DNA of 64,000 nt from Rahnella aquatilis CIP 78.65 = ATCC 33071 (GTDB taxonomy: Bacteria > Pseudomonadota > Gammaproteobacteria > Enterobacterales > Enterobacteriaceae), in contig NC_016818.1 in NCBI RefSeq assembly GCF_000241955.1, positions 2,356,001 to 2,420,000 on the forward strand, given 5' to 3'. The notes under the pieces were generated by a model that was given only the letters and a program-made list of their open reading frames with translations, was not told the origin of the DNA and made no database searches. Position numbers and translations under genes: made by a program. Numbering within the stretch: position 1 is the stretch's first letter; every line of letters begins with the position of its first letter. Shown here one piece after another: positions 9,639-20,500 of the stretch.

Positions 9639-12600
9639 ATGGATAAACCCACCCTGATAGTGATCGGCAACGGAATGGCAGGTGTGCGGCTGGTGGAACG
9701 GTTGTGCGAACGCGCGCCGGACCGTTACCGCATCCTGATCATCGGCGAAGAAAAACAGCCCGCGTATAACCGTATTCTGCTTACACCGGTGCTCGCCGGT
9801 GAGAAACACTTTGATGACATCGTGACCCATGACGCGCAGTGGTACAAACGTCACAACGTCACGTTTATCGCCGGTGCGGCGGCGACAGAAATTAACCGCG
9901 CTGCCCGCAGGGTGCGGGCTGGCGGCCAGATATTTGACTATGACCATCTGGTGCTCGCCACCGGTTCGCGGCCTTTTATGCCGCCGGTGCCGGGCGCACA
10001 ACTGCGGGGTATTCACGGTTTCAGAAATCAGCAGGATGTGGAAAACATCCTCAGCGGAGATTATGCCGGACAACCGGCGGTGGTGATTGGCGGTGGCGTA
10101 TTAGGGGTGGAAGCCGCTGCCGCACTGGCGCTGCGGGGCATGCAGGTCAGCCTGTTGCATCGCGGCGCTCATCTGATGGACAGCCAGCTCGATGAACATA
10201 GCGCAGAACTGCTTCGCGTCAGCCTCGCCACCCGCGGCATTACGTCTGTTTTACAGGCGCAGACACTGGCGTATGCCGGTGACCCTGCCGGCAATGTGCG
10301 GGCGGTGACGCTCAGCGACGGGCGTGAAATTCCTGCGCAGCGCGTGGTGGTGGCCGCCGGTGTCCGGCCCGATATTGCGCTGGCGCAGGCTGCCGGACTG
10401 GACTGCGATCGCGGCATTCTGGTCAGTGACACGCTGCAAACCTCCGACCCGGCTATTTCGGCCATCGGCGAATGTTGTCAGCAGGGAGAGCTGACTGCCG
10501 GTCTGGTCGCGCCGTGCTGGCAACAGGCTGAGGCGCTGGCGGCCCGTCTGGCAGGTTCGCCGGGGGTTTCGCCGGTGATGCACGCGGTGCCGCTGCGCCT
10601 GAAAGTGACCGGCATTGATTTGTTCTGCGCCGGTGAGCTGCACGGCGGTGACGGCGCACAGGTTCACACGGTGTCTGACCCGGTTGACGGCCATTACCGC
10701 CGCCTGTTGCTGCGTGATAACCGGCTCACCGGCGTACTGCTGTGGGGCGATATCAGCGACGGACCGGCGTATTTCGCCCGTATCAGCCATCCCGCCCTCC
10801 GCCAGACGCCACTGAGCATATTCAGCCCCGGCGATGAACCGGCCGCTTATGGCCTTCAGCCCGTTAAATCAGAACAGTTACCCGCCGAGGTAACGAGGAG
10901 CACTGCAATGTCGAAACCCGTATTAGTCATGGCCGGACACGGCATGGTCGGCCATCATTTCCTGCAACAACTGGTCGAGCGTGAACTGCATCTGCAATAT
11001 CAGGTGATTGTGTTTGCGGAAGAAAAATCACCGGCTTATGACCGGGTACATCTGTCCGAGTTTTTCTCCGGTCGCAGCGCGGAGTCGCTGTCGGTGGTGG
11101 AAGAGGGTTTCTTTGCGTCGACCGGCATTGAACTGCGCCTCGGGCACAGCATCGGTCATATCGACACCCGCCACCGGTTTGTGGTCGATCATCAGGGGCG
11201 GCAGACGGCTTACGATTTGCTGGTACTGGCGACCGGTTCTTACCCGTTTGTGCCGCCAATCCCTGGCAACGATGCGCCGGGCTGCCTGGTTTACCGCACG
11301 CTGGACGATCTGGTCGCGATTCAGGCCAGCGCTGCCACCGGCAAAACCGGTGTGGTGGTGGGGGGCGGTTTGCTGGGGCTGGAAGCGGCGAATGCGCTCA
11401 AACATCTCGGGCTGCAAACGCATGTGGTGGAATTTGCGCCACGGCTGATGGGCGTTCAGCTTGATGAAGGCGGCGCGGCGATGCTGCGCCGTAAAATTGA
11501 AGCGCTGGATGTGCAGGTCCATACCGGTAAAGAAACCCGCGCGATTGTGGCCGGTGAAGCCAGTCGCTATCGCATGGAGTTTGCCGACGGCAGTCATCTG
11601 GAAACCGATCTGGTGCTGTTTTCCGCCGGTATCCGCCCGCGTGATCAGCTGGCAAAAGAGTGCGGACTGGAGGTCGGGCCGCGTGGCGGTATCGTGATTA
11701 ACGACCAGTGCCGCACCTCTGATCCGGCCATTTTTGCTATCGGTGAATGTGCCTTGTGGAACGGGCAGATTTTCGGTCTGGTTGCCCCCGGTTATCAGAT
11801 GGCGCGCACGCTGGCCGATACGCTTTCCGGCAGCGAGGTGGCGTTTAAAGGTGCGGACATGAGCACTAAACTGAAACTGCTGGGCGTAGAAGTGGCGTCA
11901 GTGGGCGATGCGCATGGCCGCACGCCGGGTAGTCAGAGCTATAGCTGGGTTGACGGTCCGGCGGAAGTGTACAAAAAAATCGTGGTTTCGCAGGACGGCA
12001 AACGTCTGCTCGGCGCGGTACTGGTCGGCGACAGCAACGAATACAGCACGCTTTTGCAGATGATGCTCAACGATATGCCGCTGCCCGCCAGCCCGGAAAG
12101 CCTGATCCTGCCCGCCAGTGCCGGTGCAGCGCCCCAAACGCTGGGCGTCGCGGCATTGCCGGACGGTGCGCAAATCTGTTCCTGTCATAACGTCAGCAAA
12201 TCAGATATCTGTGACGCGGTGAAGGGCGGCTGCGGTGATATGGCGGCGGTCAAAGCCTGCACCAAAGCAGCGACCGGCTGCGGCGGCTGTGCGGCGCTGA
12301 CCAAACAGGTGATGGAATTCGCACTCACCGAAATGGGTGTCGAAGTGAAAAAAGACGTCTGCGAGCACTTTGCTTATTCCCGTCAGGAAATTTATCACCT
12401 GGTGCGGATGGGCAACATCCGCAGCTTTGCCGAACTGATTGATAAACATGGCCACGGCAGCGGCTGTGAAATCTGCAAACCGCTGGCGGGATCCATTCTG
12501 GCGTCCTGCTGGAACGATTACCTGCTCAAACCGCAGCATTTACCCTTGCAGGACACCAACGATCGTTACTTCGCCAACATTCAGAAAGACGGTACCTATT

Positions 12601-13838
12601 CCGTGGTGCCGCGCATTCCGGCCGGTGAAATCACACCCGACGGCCTGATCGCCATCGGTCTGGTCGCCAAACGCTACAACCTCTACACCAAAATTACCGG
12701 CGGACAGCGGGTGGATTTATTCGGTGCCCGCCTCGAACAACTGCCGGAAATCTGGCAGCAACTGGTGGATGCCGGTTTTGAAACCGGTCACGCCTACGGC
12801 AAATCATTGCGCACGGTGAAATCCTGTGTCGGTTCAAGCTGGTGCCGCTACGGCGTGCAGGATTCCACCAGGCTGGCGCTGCAACTGGAGAACCGTTACA
12901 AGGGGCTGCGCTCCCCGCACAAAATCAAAATGGCGGTCTCGGGTTGTACCCGTGAATGCGCCGAAGCACAGAGCAAAGACGTCGGGGTGATTGCCACGGA
13001 AAAGGGCTGGAACCTGTACGTGTGCGGCAACGGCGGCATGAAACCGCGCCACGCTGATTTACTGGCGCAGGACATGAGCACGGAAGATCTGATCCGCACC
13101 GTAGACCGCTTCCTGATGTTTTACATCCGTACTGCCGACCGTCTGCAACGTACCAGCACCTGGATGGATAATCTTGAGGGCGGCATGGATTATCTGCGCC
13201 AGGTGGTGCTGGAAGACAGCCTGCACATCGGCGCAGAACTGGAAAGTGAGATGAATGCGGTGGTCGGCACATATCAGTGCGAATGGCAAACCACGCTGGC
13301 AGATCCGGACCGGCTGGCGCTGTTCCGTCCGTTCGTCAACAGCAATGAGCCGGATGAAGCGGTGGTAATGGTGACGGAGCGTCAGCAGGTTCGCCCGGCG
13401 ACGTCGCAGGAACGCGCGGATATGGCAGTCGGCGCCGTAACTCAGCCGGTGATGGCGGTACAGGGCTGGGTGGAGTTGTGCGATCTCAGCGCCATTCCGG
13501 CCAATGCCGGTATGGCGGCGCGGCTGGCTAACCGGCAGATTGCGCTGTTCCATTTGCCGGATCACCCGCAGCAGGTTTTCGCGCTGAGTAACCATGAGCC
13601 GGACAGCGACGCCAACGTGCTGGCACGCGGACTGGTGGGCGATGTGAAAGGCGAGCCGGTGGTGATTTCACCGCTGTACAAACAGCGTTTCCGTTTACAC
13701 GACGGGCGCAGCGTAGACGACGCGCAACGGGCGCTGAGCGTCTGGCCGGTGAAAGTGGAAAACGGTCGCGTCTGGGTGCAGGAACAGCCGGAGATGAAAA
13801 CCGCCGACGCCGACATTATCGCGACGGTCAGCGTATGA
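9639..13838 (+). CDS. nasB: Fused NasC-NasB-NirD protein: FAD oxidoreductase plus siroheme nitrite reductase
   Basis: One 1399-residue frame with three parts. Residues 1-420 are an FAD/NAD(P) pyridine-nucleotide oxidoreductase (GNGMAGVRL, VVIGGGVLGVEAA) like NasC, the electron donor to nitrate reductase. Residues 424-1265 are a complete NirB-type NADH:nitrite reductase. It has its own FAD/NAD domains (GHGMVGHHF, VVGGGLLGLEAA), two BFD-like [2Fe-2S] regions (CSCHNV and CGGC near 846-880; CEHF and CEICKP near 910-950) and siroheme/[4Fe-4S] ligands SCVGSSWC (about 1060) and GCTRECAEA (about 1101). Residues 1272-1388 resemble NirD, which like this segment lacks Rieske ligands. The start at 9639 has GGCGGGA upstream; an ATG at 9591 inside nasD is less likely. 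An internal ATG at 10908 with GAGGAG 7 bases upstream could give a separate NasB. The product reduces nitrite to ammonium. Confidence 0.88.
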   Translation: MDKPTLIVIGNGMAGVRLVERLCERAPDRYRILIIGEEKQPAYNRILLTPVLAGEKHFDDIVTHDAQWYKRHNVTFIAGAAATEINRAARRVRAGGQIFDYDHLVLATGSRPFMPPVPGAQLRGIHGFRNQQDVENILSGDYAGQPAVVIGGGVLGVEAAAALALRGMQVSLLHRGAHLMDSQLDEHSAELLRVSLATRGITSVLQAQTLAYAGDPAGNVRAVTLSDGREIPAQRVVVAAGVRPDIALAQAAGLDCDRGILVSDTLQTSDPAISAIGECCQQGELTAGLVAPCWQQAEALAARLAGSPGVSPVMHAVPLRLKVTGIDLFCAGELHGGDGAQVHTVSDPVDGHYRRLLLRDNRLTGVLLWGDISDGPAYFARISHPALRQTPLSIFSPGDEPAAYGLQPVKSEQLPAEVTRSTAMSKPVLVMAGHGMVGHHFLQQLVERELHLQYQVIVFAEEKSPAYDRVHLSEFFSGRSAESLSVVEEGFFASTGIELRLGHSIGHIDTRHRFVVDHQGRQTAYDLLVLATGSYPFVPPIPGNDAPGCLVYRTLDDLVAIQASAATGKTGVVVGGGLLGLEAANALKHLGLQTHVVEFAPRLMGVQLDEGGAAMLRRKIEALDVQVHTGKETRAIVAGEASRYRMEFADGSHLETDLVLFSAGIRPRDQLAKECGLEVGPRGGIVINDQCRTSDPAIFAIGECALWNGQIFGLVAPGYQMARTLADTLSGSEVAFKGADMSTKLKLLGVEVASVGDAHGRTPGSQSYSWVDGPAEVYKKIVVSQDGKRLLGAVLVGDSNEYSTLLQMMLNDMPLPASPESLILPASAGAAPQTLGVAALPDGAQICSCHNVSKSDICDAVKGGCGDMAAVKACTKAATGCGGCAALTKQVMEFALTEMGVEVKKDVCEHFAYSRQEIYHLVRMGNIRSFAELIDKHGHGSGCEICKPLAGSILASCWNDYLLKPQHLPLQDTNDRYFANIQKDGTYSVVPRIPAGEITPDGLIAIGLVAKRYNLYTKITGGQRVDLFGARLEQLPEIWQQLVDAGFETGHAYGKSLRTVKSCVGSSWCRYGVQDSTRLALQLENRYKGLRSPHKIKMAVSGCTRECAEAQSKDVGVIATEKGWNLYVCGNGGMKPRHADLLAQDMSTEDLIRTVDRFLMFYIRTADRLQRTSTWMDNLEGGMDYLRQVVLEDSLHIGAELESEMNAVVGTYQCEWQTTLADPDRLALFRPFVNSNEPDEAVVMVTERQQVRPATSQERADMAVGAVTQPVMAVQGWVELCDLSAIPANAGMAARLANRQIALFHLPDHPQQVFALSNHEPDSDANVLARGLVGDVKGEPVVISPLYKQRFRLHDGRSVDDAQRALSVWPVKVENGRVWVQEQPEMKTADADIIATVSV

Positions 13839-16507
13839 AAACGCCTCCGGCAACAGCACCGGCGCTGACCACCTGCGCCTATTGTGGCGTGGGATGTGGT
13901 ATCAGCATGCAACCGCAGGCCGGAGGTTTCAGCGCCAGCGGTGATAAAAATCATCCGGCTAATCACGGTCGATTGTGCGTAAAAGGCAGCGCGCTGGGAG
14001 AAACCCTGGGGTTACAGGGGCGGCTGTTACAGCCGGAAATCGACCATCAATCCGTCAGCTGGACGCTGGCGCTCGATACGATTGCACAGCGGTTACAGGC
14101 GGTCATTGACGAACATGGCCCGCAGGCGGTGGCGTTTTACGGTTCCGGCCAGTTGCTGACCGAGGATTATTATGTCGCCAATAAACTGATGAAAGGCTTT
14201 ATCGGCGCGGGAAATATGGATACCAATTCGCGGCTGTGCATGGCGTCTGCCGTGGTGGGTTACAAACGCGCGTTCGGGGCCGACGCCGTGCCGTGCAGTT
14301 ATCAGGATCTGGAACTGGCCGACTGTGTCCTGCTGACCGGTTCGAATACGGCCTGGGCGCATCCGGTGATTTATCAGCGGCTGGCACAGGCCAAAAAGAA
14401 CCGGCCGGAGATGCGCATTATTGTTATCGATCCGCGCCAGACCGCCACCTGTGATATCGCCGATTTGCATCTGGCCTTGCGCCCCGGCAGTGATGCGGCG
14501 CTGTTCTGTGGTGCGCTGAACGCGATGGCGGAGAGCGGAAAACTCGACACCGCTTTCCTGCAACACCATACGCAGGGGGCTGAAGACGCGTTACGGGCGG
14601 CGCAGGACTGGACAGTGGCGCGTACCGCCGCGTATTGCGGATTACCTGTGGATCAGTTGCTGGCGTTTTATCAGATGACGGGTGACAGCCAGCGGCTGGT
14701 GACGCTGTATTCGATGGGCATTAATCAGTCCGGTTCCGGCGTGGATAAATGCAACGCCATTATTAACCTGCATCTGGCAACCGGCCATATCGGGCGTGCG
14801 GGCTGCGGGCCGTTTTCCATTACCGGCCAGCCGAACGCGATGGGCGGACGGGAAGTCGGCGGACTGGCGAATCAGCTGGCGTCGCACATGGGCTTTACGC
14901 CGGAAGATATCGGCCGCGTGGGGCGGTTCTGGAAGAGTGACAACGTCACGAAATCGGCGGGACTGAACGCCGTGGATCTGTTCCGCGCGGTGGAAGAAGG
15001 CCGGATAAAAGCGGTGTGGATCATGGGCACCAATCCGCTGGTGTCGCTGCCGGATGCCGACCGGGTACGGGCCGGGCTGGCGCGCTGCCCGCTGGTGATT
15101 GTCTCGGACATTATGCGCGACACCGATACCACCCGCGCCGCGCATATCTGTCTGCCCGCACTGGGCTGGGGCGAGAAAAACGGCACCGTGACCAATTCTG
15201 AACGCTGTATTTCGCGCCAGCGGGCATTTTTGCCCGCACCGGGTGAGGCGAAACCGGACTGGTGGATCCTCAGTCAGGTGGCGCAGCGTCTGGGGTTTGC
15301 TGAAGCATTTGCCTGGCAGCATCCGGCGGAGATTTTTCGTGAACATGCGGCGCTTTCCGGTTTTGAAAATCACGGCTCGCGGGCGTTTGATATCAGCGGG
15401 CTGGCGCAGCTTTCGGATGAAGAGTGGGACAGCCTGCGGCCTGTGCAGTGGCCGGTGAATGCGGCCAGTCCGCAGGGCACGGCGCGGCTGTTTACCGATA
15501 ACAGATTCTTTCACCCTGACGGCAAAGCGCGGCTGATCCCCGTCACGCCACGGCTGCCGGTCAATCAGCCGGACGCCGCGTATCCGCTGATCATGAACAC
15601 CGGCCGGGTCCGCGACCAGTGGCACACGATGACGCGCACCGGTAAGTCGGCGCGGCTGATGCAGCACATCAGCGAACCGTTTTGTCAGTTTCATCCCGCT
15701 GACGCGCCGCAGATCCAGTCCGGCGATCTGGTACGCGTTGTCTCCTCGCACGGCTGGCTGTTGCTGCGCGCCCGGCCTGACAATCTGCAACCGCGTGGCA
15801 GCGTGTTTGTGCCGATGCACTGGAACAGCCTGTTCAGCCAGCAGGCGCGGGTGGATGCGCTGATTGAAGCGCATGTTGATCCGCTGTCGGGACAGCCGGA
15901 AAGCAAACATATGCCGGTCAGCCTGAGCCGCTGGCCTGCCGCGTGGCAGGCCGAACTGTTTGTGCGGGGTGAAAATATTACGCCACCGGTGACCACTTAC
16001 TGGAGCCTGATCACTCAGCCGGGGGTGACCCACTTTACGCTGGCCGACTCTTCGCTACCGGCAGACTGGATGGCGTGGCTGAAGGAGTCTTACGCCACGG
16101 ACCACCTGCTCTGCCAGACCGCGCAACTGGGCGATGACGGTTTCAGCCTGCTGGCCTGGGCTGACGGTGCGTTACAACTGGCGTTCTATGCCCGCCGCAG
16201 GCCGCCGTCACCTGACCGGCAGGCGGTGCTGGCGGCATTCACCACACCGCCGCACACGGCGCAACAGCGTCTGGCGTTGCTGGCAGGCCGTGCAGGCAGT
16301 GATAAAGGGCCAGCCGGTGCCATCATTTGCAGCTGTTATTCCGTAGGGGAAATTTCGATCACGCAAGCCGTCCGCCAGGGATGTCACAGCGTGCAACAGC
16401 TTGGCGAAAAACTACAATGCGGCACAAATTGCGGCTCATGCATTCCTGAACTCAAAAAAATCATTGCCGGTCAGCTCGCCACGCTGACGGCGGGAGACAG
16501 CCAATGA
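13835..16507 (+). CDS. nasA: Assimilatory nitrate reductase catalytic subunit NasA
   Basis: Molybdenum enzyme that reduces nitrate to nitrite in the cytoplasm, 890 residues. The N-terminus binds a [4Fe-4S] cluster through C14, C17, C21 and C48 (CAYCGVGC, GRLCVKG). The molybdopterin domains follow (for example GSGQLLTEDYY, NTNSRLCMASA-like context, TGQPNAMGGREVGG). The C-terminus has a BFD-like [2Fe-2S] segment (CSCYSVGE, continuing to CGTNCGSC) that should accept electrons from the NasC-type domain. The ATG overlaps the nasB stop by 4 bases, indicating translational coupling. No signal peptide is present, as expected for the assimilatory enzyme. Confidence 0.94.
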   Translation: MKTPPATAPALTTCAYCGVGCGISMQPQAGGFSASGDKNHPANHGRLCVKGSALGETLGLQGRLLQPEIDHQSVSWTLALDTIAQRLQAVIDEHGPQAVAFYGSGQLLTEDYYVANKLMKGFIGAGNMDTNSRLCMASAVVGYKRAFGADAVPCSYQDLELADCVLLTGSNTAWAHPVIYQRLAQAKKNRPEMRIIVIDPRQTATCDIADLHLALRPGSDAALFCGALNAMAESGKLDTAFLQHHTQGAEDALRAAQDWTVARTAAYCGLPVDQLLAFYQMTGDSQRLVTLYSMGINQSGSGVDKCNAIINLHLATGHIGRAGCGPFSITGQPNAMGGREVGGLANQLASHMGFTPEDIGRVGRFWKSDNVTKSAGLNAVDLFRAVEEGRIKAVWIMGTNPLVSLPDADRVRAGLARCPLVIVSDIMRDTDTTRAAHICLPALGWGEKNGTVTNSERCISRQRAFLPAPGEAKPDWWILSQVAQRLGFAEAFAWQHPAEIFREHAALSGFENHGSRAFDISGLAQLSDEEWDSLRPVQWPVNAASPQGTARLFTDNRFFHPDGKARLIPVTPRLPVNQPDAAYPLIMNTGRVRDQWHTMTRTGKSARLMQHISEPFCQFHPADAPQIQSGDLVRVVSSHGWLLLRARPDNLQPRGSVFVPMHWNSLFSQQARVDALIEAHVDPLSGQPESKHMPVSLSRWPAAWQAELFVRGENITPPVTTYWSLITQPGVTHFTLADSSLPADWMAWLKESYATDHLLCQTAQLGDDGFSLLAWADGALQLAFYARRRPPSPDRQAVLAAFTTPPHTAQQRLALLAGRAGSDKGPAGAIICSCYSVGEISITQAVRQGCHSVQQLGEKLQCGTNCGSCIPELKKIIAGQLATLTAGDSQ

Positions 16508-17406
16508 ACAACATTCTCGAAAAAACATTACAGATGCAGCAGATCGCGCAAATTCTGGCGGGTGCCAACCGGCGTAATCCGGTGTGTCGCGGTGAAGTCT
16601 GGCTGGTCGGCGCGGGGCCGGGGGATGTCGAGCTGCTGACCCTGAAGGCGTTGCGCGTGATCCAGCAGGCGGATGTGGTGGTGTTTGACCGGCTGGTATC
16701 CGCGCCGGTGATGGCGCTGATCCCCGACGAGGCGCTGCGCATCGATGCCGGTAAATCGACGCGCAATCACACGCTGGGGCAGGAAGAAATTAACCAGTTA
16801 TTGGTCGATTTGGCGTTGACCGGTCACCGCGTAGTACGCCTCAAAGGCGGGGATCCGTTTGTGTTCGGTCGCGGCGGCGAGGAGATGGCGCATTGCCAGC
16901 AGAACGGCGTGCTGTGCCACATCGTGCCCGGCATCACGGCGGCGATGGGGTGCGCGGCATCCAGCGGTATTCCGCTGACCCACCGGAACCTGGCGCAGTC
17001 GGTACGGTTTGTGACGGGCCATGGCGCACAGGGTGAGCCGGACGTTGACTGGCGGGCCCTGGCCGAAGCGCGCCAGACACTGGTGTTTTACATGGGCATT
17101 GCAGGCAGCAGCAACATCAGCCAGAAACTGATTGCCCACGGCATGCCGCCGGAGATGCCGGTCGCGGTGATTGAAAGGGGCACGCAACCGGAACAGCGGG
17201 TATTCACCGGCACACTGAATTCACTGGAGAATATCATCGTGGCGAACCGTGTGGTCACACCCGCGCTGCTGATTATCGGTGAGGTGGCGGGAATGTACCG
17301 GCAGCCTGCACAAGCCGCGGCTGGTGTGTCACCTGCCAGTCAGTCAACAACTCGCCGTACAACGTTTCAGCTTGTGCCAGCGGCTGGTCGGGCTGACTGC
17401 TGGTGA
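16504..17406 (+). CDS. cobA: Uroporphyrinogen-III C-methyltransferase (siroheme synthesis)
   Basis: SAM-dependent enzyme that methylates uroporphyrinogen III twice to precorrin-2, the first committed step to siroheme, the cofactor of the upstream nitrite reductase. The 300-residue protein has an N-terminal extension of about 30 residues, then the SUMT signature VWLVGAGPGDVELLTLKAL, the VVRLKGGDPFVFGRGGEE motif and the VVPGITAAMGCAASSGIPLTH-like loop. It lacks the CysG N-terminal dehydrogenase/ferrochelatase part, so that activity must come from CysG elsewhere. The ATG overlaps the nasA stop by 4 bases. The last 25 or so residues (AAGVSPASQSTTRRT onward) are not conserved in the family as I know it. 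Confidence 0.9.
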   Translation: MNNILEKTLQMQQIAQILAGANRRNPVCRGEVWLVGAGPGDVELLTLKALRVIQQADVVVFDRLVSAPVMALIPDEALRIDAGKSTRNHTLGQEEINQLLVDLALTGHRVVRLKGGDPFVFGRGGEEMAHCQQNGVLCHIVPGITAAMGCAASSGIPLTHRNLAQSVRFVTGHGAQGEPDVDWRALAEARQTLVFYMGIAGSSNISQKLIAHGMPPEMPVAVIERGTQPEQRVFTGTLNSLENIIVANRVVTPALLIIGEVAGMYRQPAQAAAGVSPASQSTTRRTTFQLVPAAGRADCW

Positions 17407-17437
17407 TGCGCGTAATAAGATTAAAATTTTGTTGCGC

Positions 17438-17473
17438 TTAAAACCCTTTGGGCCCGTGTGGGCGGCGAGCCCA
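17438..17473 (+). repeat. 36-bp dispersed repeat with hairpin (copy A)
   Basis: The 36 bases running from TTAAAACCCTTTGGGCCC to GGCGGCGAGCCCA are identical to 41765-41800. TGGGC and GCCCA pair around GGCGA. It sits between the convergent cobA and nifJ ends and may serve as a transcription stop. Confidence 0.75.
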
Positions 17474-17502
17474 TGGCCTTGGTGTTGACCTTAACCTAAA
17501 GA

Positions 17503-20500
17503 TTAAGACTCTGACCCGGTCTTCTTCCCCGCCAGCATGGCTAAAAAGTCATATTTGGCCTGCAGTTCTTTCTCCGCCGCCGCATACAACATTTCTGCCA
17601 CTTCCGGCTGTTGGGAATTCAGCCTTCTGAAGCGCTGTTCATTATTGAGCGTGTCGGTCAGCCCGCTGGATGGCGGCCTTGAATCGAGCGCCAGTGCCGG
17701 TTTGCCTTCTTCCACACGACGCGGATCAAAGCGGTACAGCGGCCAGAAACCGGTGGTGGTCAGTTGCTTCATCTGGTCGTGGCTGAGCGCCAGATCGTAG
17801 CCGTGTTCCTCGCACGGGCTGTAGGCGATAATCAGCGACGGCCCCGGATAAGCTTCGGCTTCCTGAATGGCTTTGACGGTCTGATTGAGTTGTGCGCCGA
17901 GGGAAATCTGCGCCACATACACATGACCGTACATCATCATGCTCACCCCCAGGTCTTTGCGCGATTTGCGTTTGCCCTGTTCGGCGAATTTCGTGACGGC
18001 GCCGAGCGGGGTGGCTTTCGATTGTTGTCCGCCGGTGTTGGAATAACACTGCGTATCGAGTACCAGTACGTTGACGTTTTCGGTCAGGCTCAGCACGTGA
18101 TCGAGCCCGCCGAAACCGATGTCATACGCCCAGCCATCACCGCCAATCAGCCAGATAGATTTATCCACCAGATAATCCGCGTCGGTGGCTAACTGACGCG
18201 CATCCGGCGTATCAATGTCTGCCAGGATTTTACGCAGCGCCGTGACGTGTCCGCGCTTCACTTCCGGTGTGGACGAGTCATCGCGCAGACCGCCGAGGAC
18301 GTCTGCCGGAATATGCTCTTCCAGCGACGCAACCAGACGCAGCACACGGCGGCGATGCTGATCCACCGTCAGACGAAAGCCCAGCCCGAACTCGGCGTTG
18401 TCTTCAAACAGCGAGTTTGCCCATGCCGGGCCGCGGCCGTCTGCGTTGGTGGTGTAAGGCGTTGAAGGCAGATTACCGCCATAAATAGACGAACAACCGG
18501 TGGCATTGGCGATCAGCAAACGGTCGCCATAAAGCTGGGTCAGCAGTTTGATGTAAGGCGTTTCGCCACAACCGGAACAGGCTCCCGAATATTCAAACAG
18601 CGGGGTGATCAGCTGAGACGTGCGGATATCAATGCGTTCCAGCGTGGTTTGATCAATCTCAGGCAGTTTGAGGAAGAAGTCGTAACTGGCACGTTCTTCT
18701 TCCAGATGTTCGATGCGATCCGCCATGTTAATGGCTTTAATGGACGGATCCTGACGGTCTTTCGCCGGACACACTTCAACGCACAGATTACAACCGGTGC
18801 AGTCTTCCGGGGCCACCTGCAACACATATTTCTGACCGCGCATGTCGCGGGATTTCACATCCAGCGATTGCAGCGCAGACGGCGCGTCGGCCATAAATTC
18901 CGGCTGAACCACTTTGGCGCGGATCGCCGAATGCGGACAGGCGGCGACGCAGTGATTGCACTGCGTACACAAATCCGGTTTCCAGAGGGGCACTTCTTCG
19001 GCAATGTTGCGTTTTTCCCATTGCGTGGTGCCGGTCGGCCAGGTGCCGTCCGGCGGGAAGGCCGAGACCGGCAGCGCATCACCAAGTCCCGCCAGCATGG
19101 TGGCGGTGACGGTTTTGACAAAATCCGGTGCCGCGTCGGACACAATCGGCGGTCGTTTGCGTGGATTTTCAGGAATAGCCTGCAGCGGCACACAGACCAG
19201 CTCTTCCAGCGTGGCGGCCAGCGCCATCCAGTTGCGGGTCACAATCTCCTCGCCTTTGCTGCGGTAACTGCGGGCAATCGCGCCCTGCAATTCGGCGAGC
19301 GCCTGATCGCCCGGCAGAATTTGCGTCAGGTGGAAAAACGCCATCTGCATGACGGTGTTAATACGTGCACCCAGTTTACATTCACGGGCAATTTTGGCGG
19401 CGTTGATCACGTAGAAGCGGGCTTCGCGCTGAAGCAGCGTGGCCTGTACTTCGAGCGGTAAACGTGCCCAGACTTCACCGGCGCTGAACGGTGTATTGAG
19501 CAGGAAAATCCCGCCAGAACGCAGACGTTCTGCCATCTGATACAGGTCGATAAACTGCCACTGATGACAGGCGACAAAATGCGCCTGACTGACCAGATAC
19601 GCGGATTTGATCGGCTTTTCACTGACGCGCAAATGCGACACCGTCAGGCCACCGGCCTTTTTGGAGTCGTAAACAAAATAACCCTGCGCATACATCGGGG
19701 TGCTGTTGCCGATAATTTTGATATTGTTTTTGGTTGCCGATACCGAACCGTCGCTGCCCAGCCCGTAGAACAGGGCTTCGAGTGACGCGTGCTGCGGTAA
19801 CGCTTCTTCCAGCACCGGCAGTGACAAGCCGGTAACGTCGTCATAAATGCCGACGGTAAAGCGCGGACGCGGCCGGCTGAGCGACAGTTCGCGGAACACG
19901 GAAAGCACGCAGTCCGGCCCGAATTCTTTTGAGGATAATCCGTAACGGCCGCCAATAACTTTCGGCAGCGAATCGCGTTCGCCACGGGAATACGCTTCGG
20001 CCAGTGCGGTCATCACATCCAGATATAACGGTTCGGCCAGCGCACCCGGTTCTTTGGTGCGGTCCAGCACCGCGACGCTTTTCACCGTTTGCGGCAGCGC
20101 GGACAGCAAATGTTCAGCGCTGAATGGCCGGTACAGCCGCACTTTCAGTACACCCACTTTCTCGCCGCGCGCATTCAGGGTTTCAATCACTTCTTCGGCG
20201 GTGCCAATGCCGGAACCCATCAGCACGATCACCCGTTCAGCCTGCGGATCGCCGACATATTCGAACGGCTTATATTCACGGCCGGTCAGGGCGGCAAACG
20301 CATTCATCGCATCAATGACGTGCTGGCAGGTGGCGTTGTAATAGGGATTGGTGGCCTCACGGGACTGGAAATAGGTGTCCGGGTTAGCGGACGTGCCGCG
20401 GATCACCGGATGGTCCGGCGACAGCGCGCGGGCGCGGTGCGCATCAATCTGTGCCTGCGGTAACATCTGCTGGAGGGTGTCATCACTCAGCGGCGCAATT

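Noticed and set aside
14642..16033. 463-codon open frame on the minus strand opposite nasA
   Set aside because: It is a shadow of the GC-rich nasA codons: no recognisable domains, Arg/Pro/His-rich composition, and nasA is clearly the real gene.
18649..19461. 270-codon open frame opposite nifJ
   Set aside because: It is antisense to conserved PFOR domains including both ferredoxin motifs, with low-complexity composition and no ribosome binding site.
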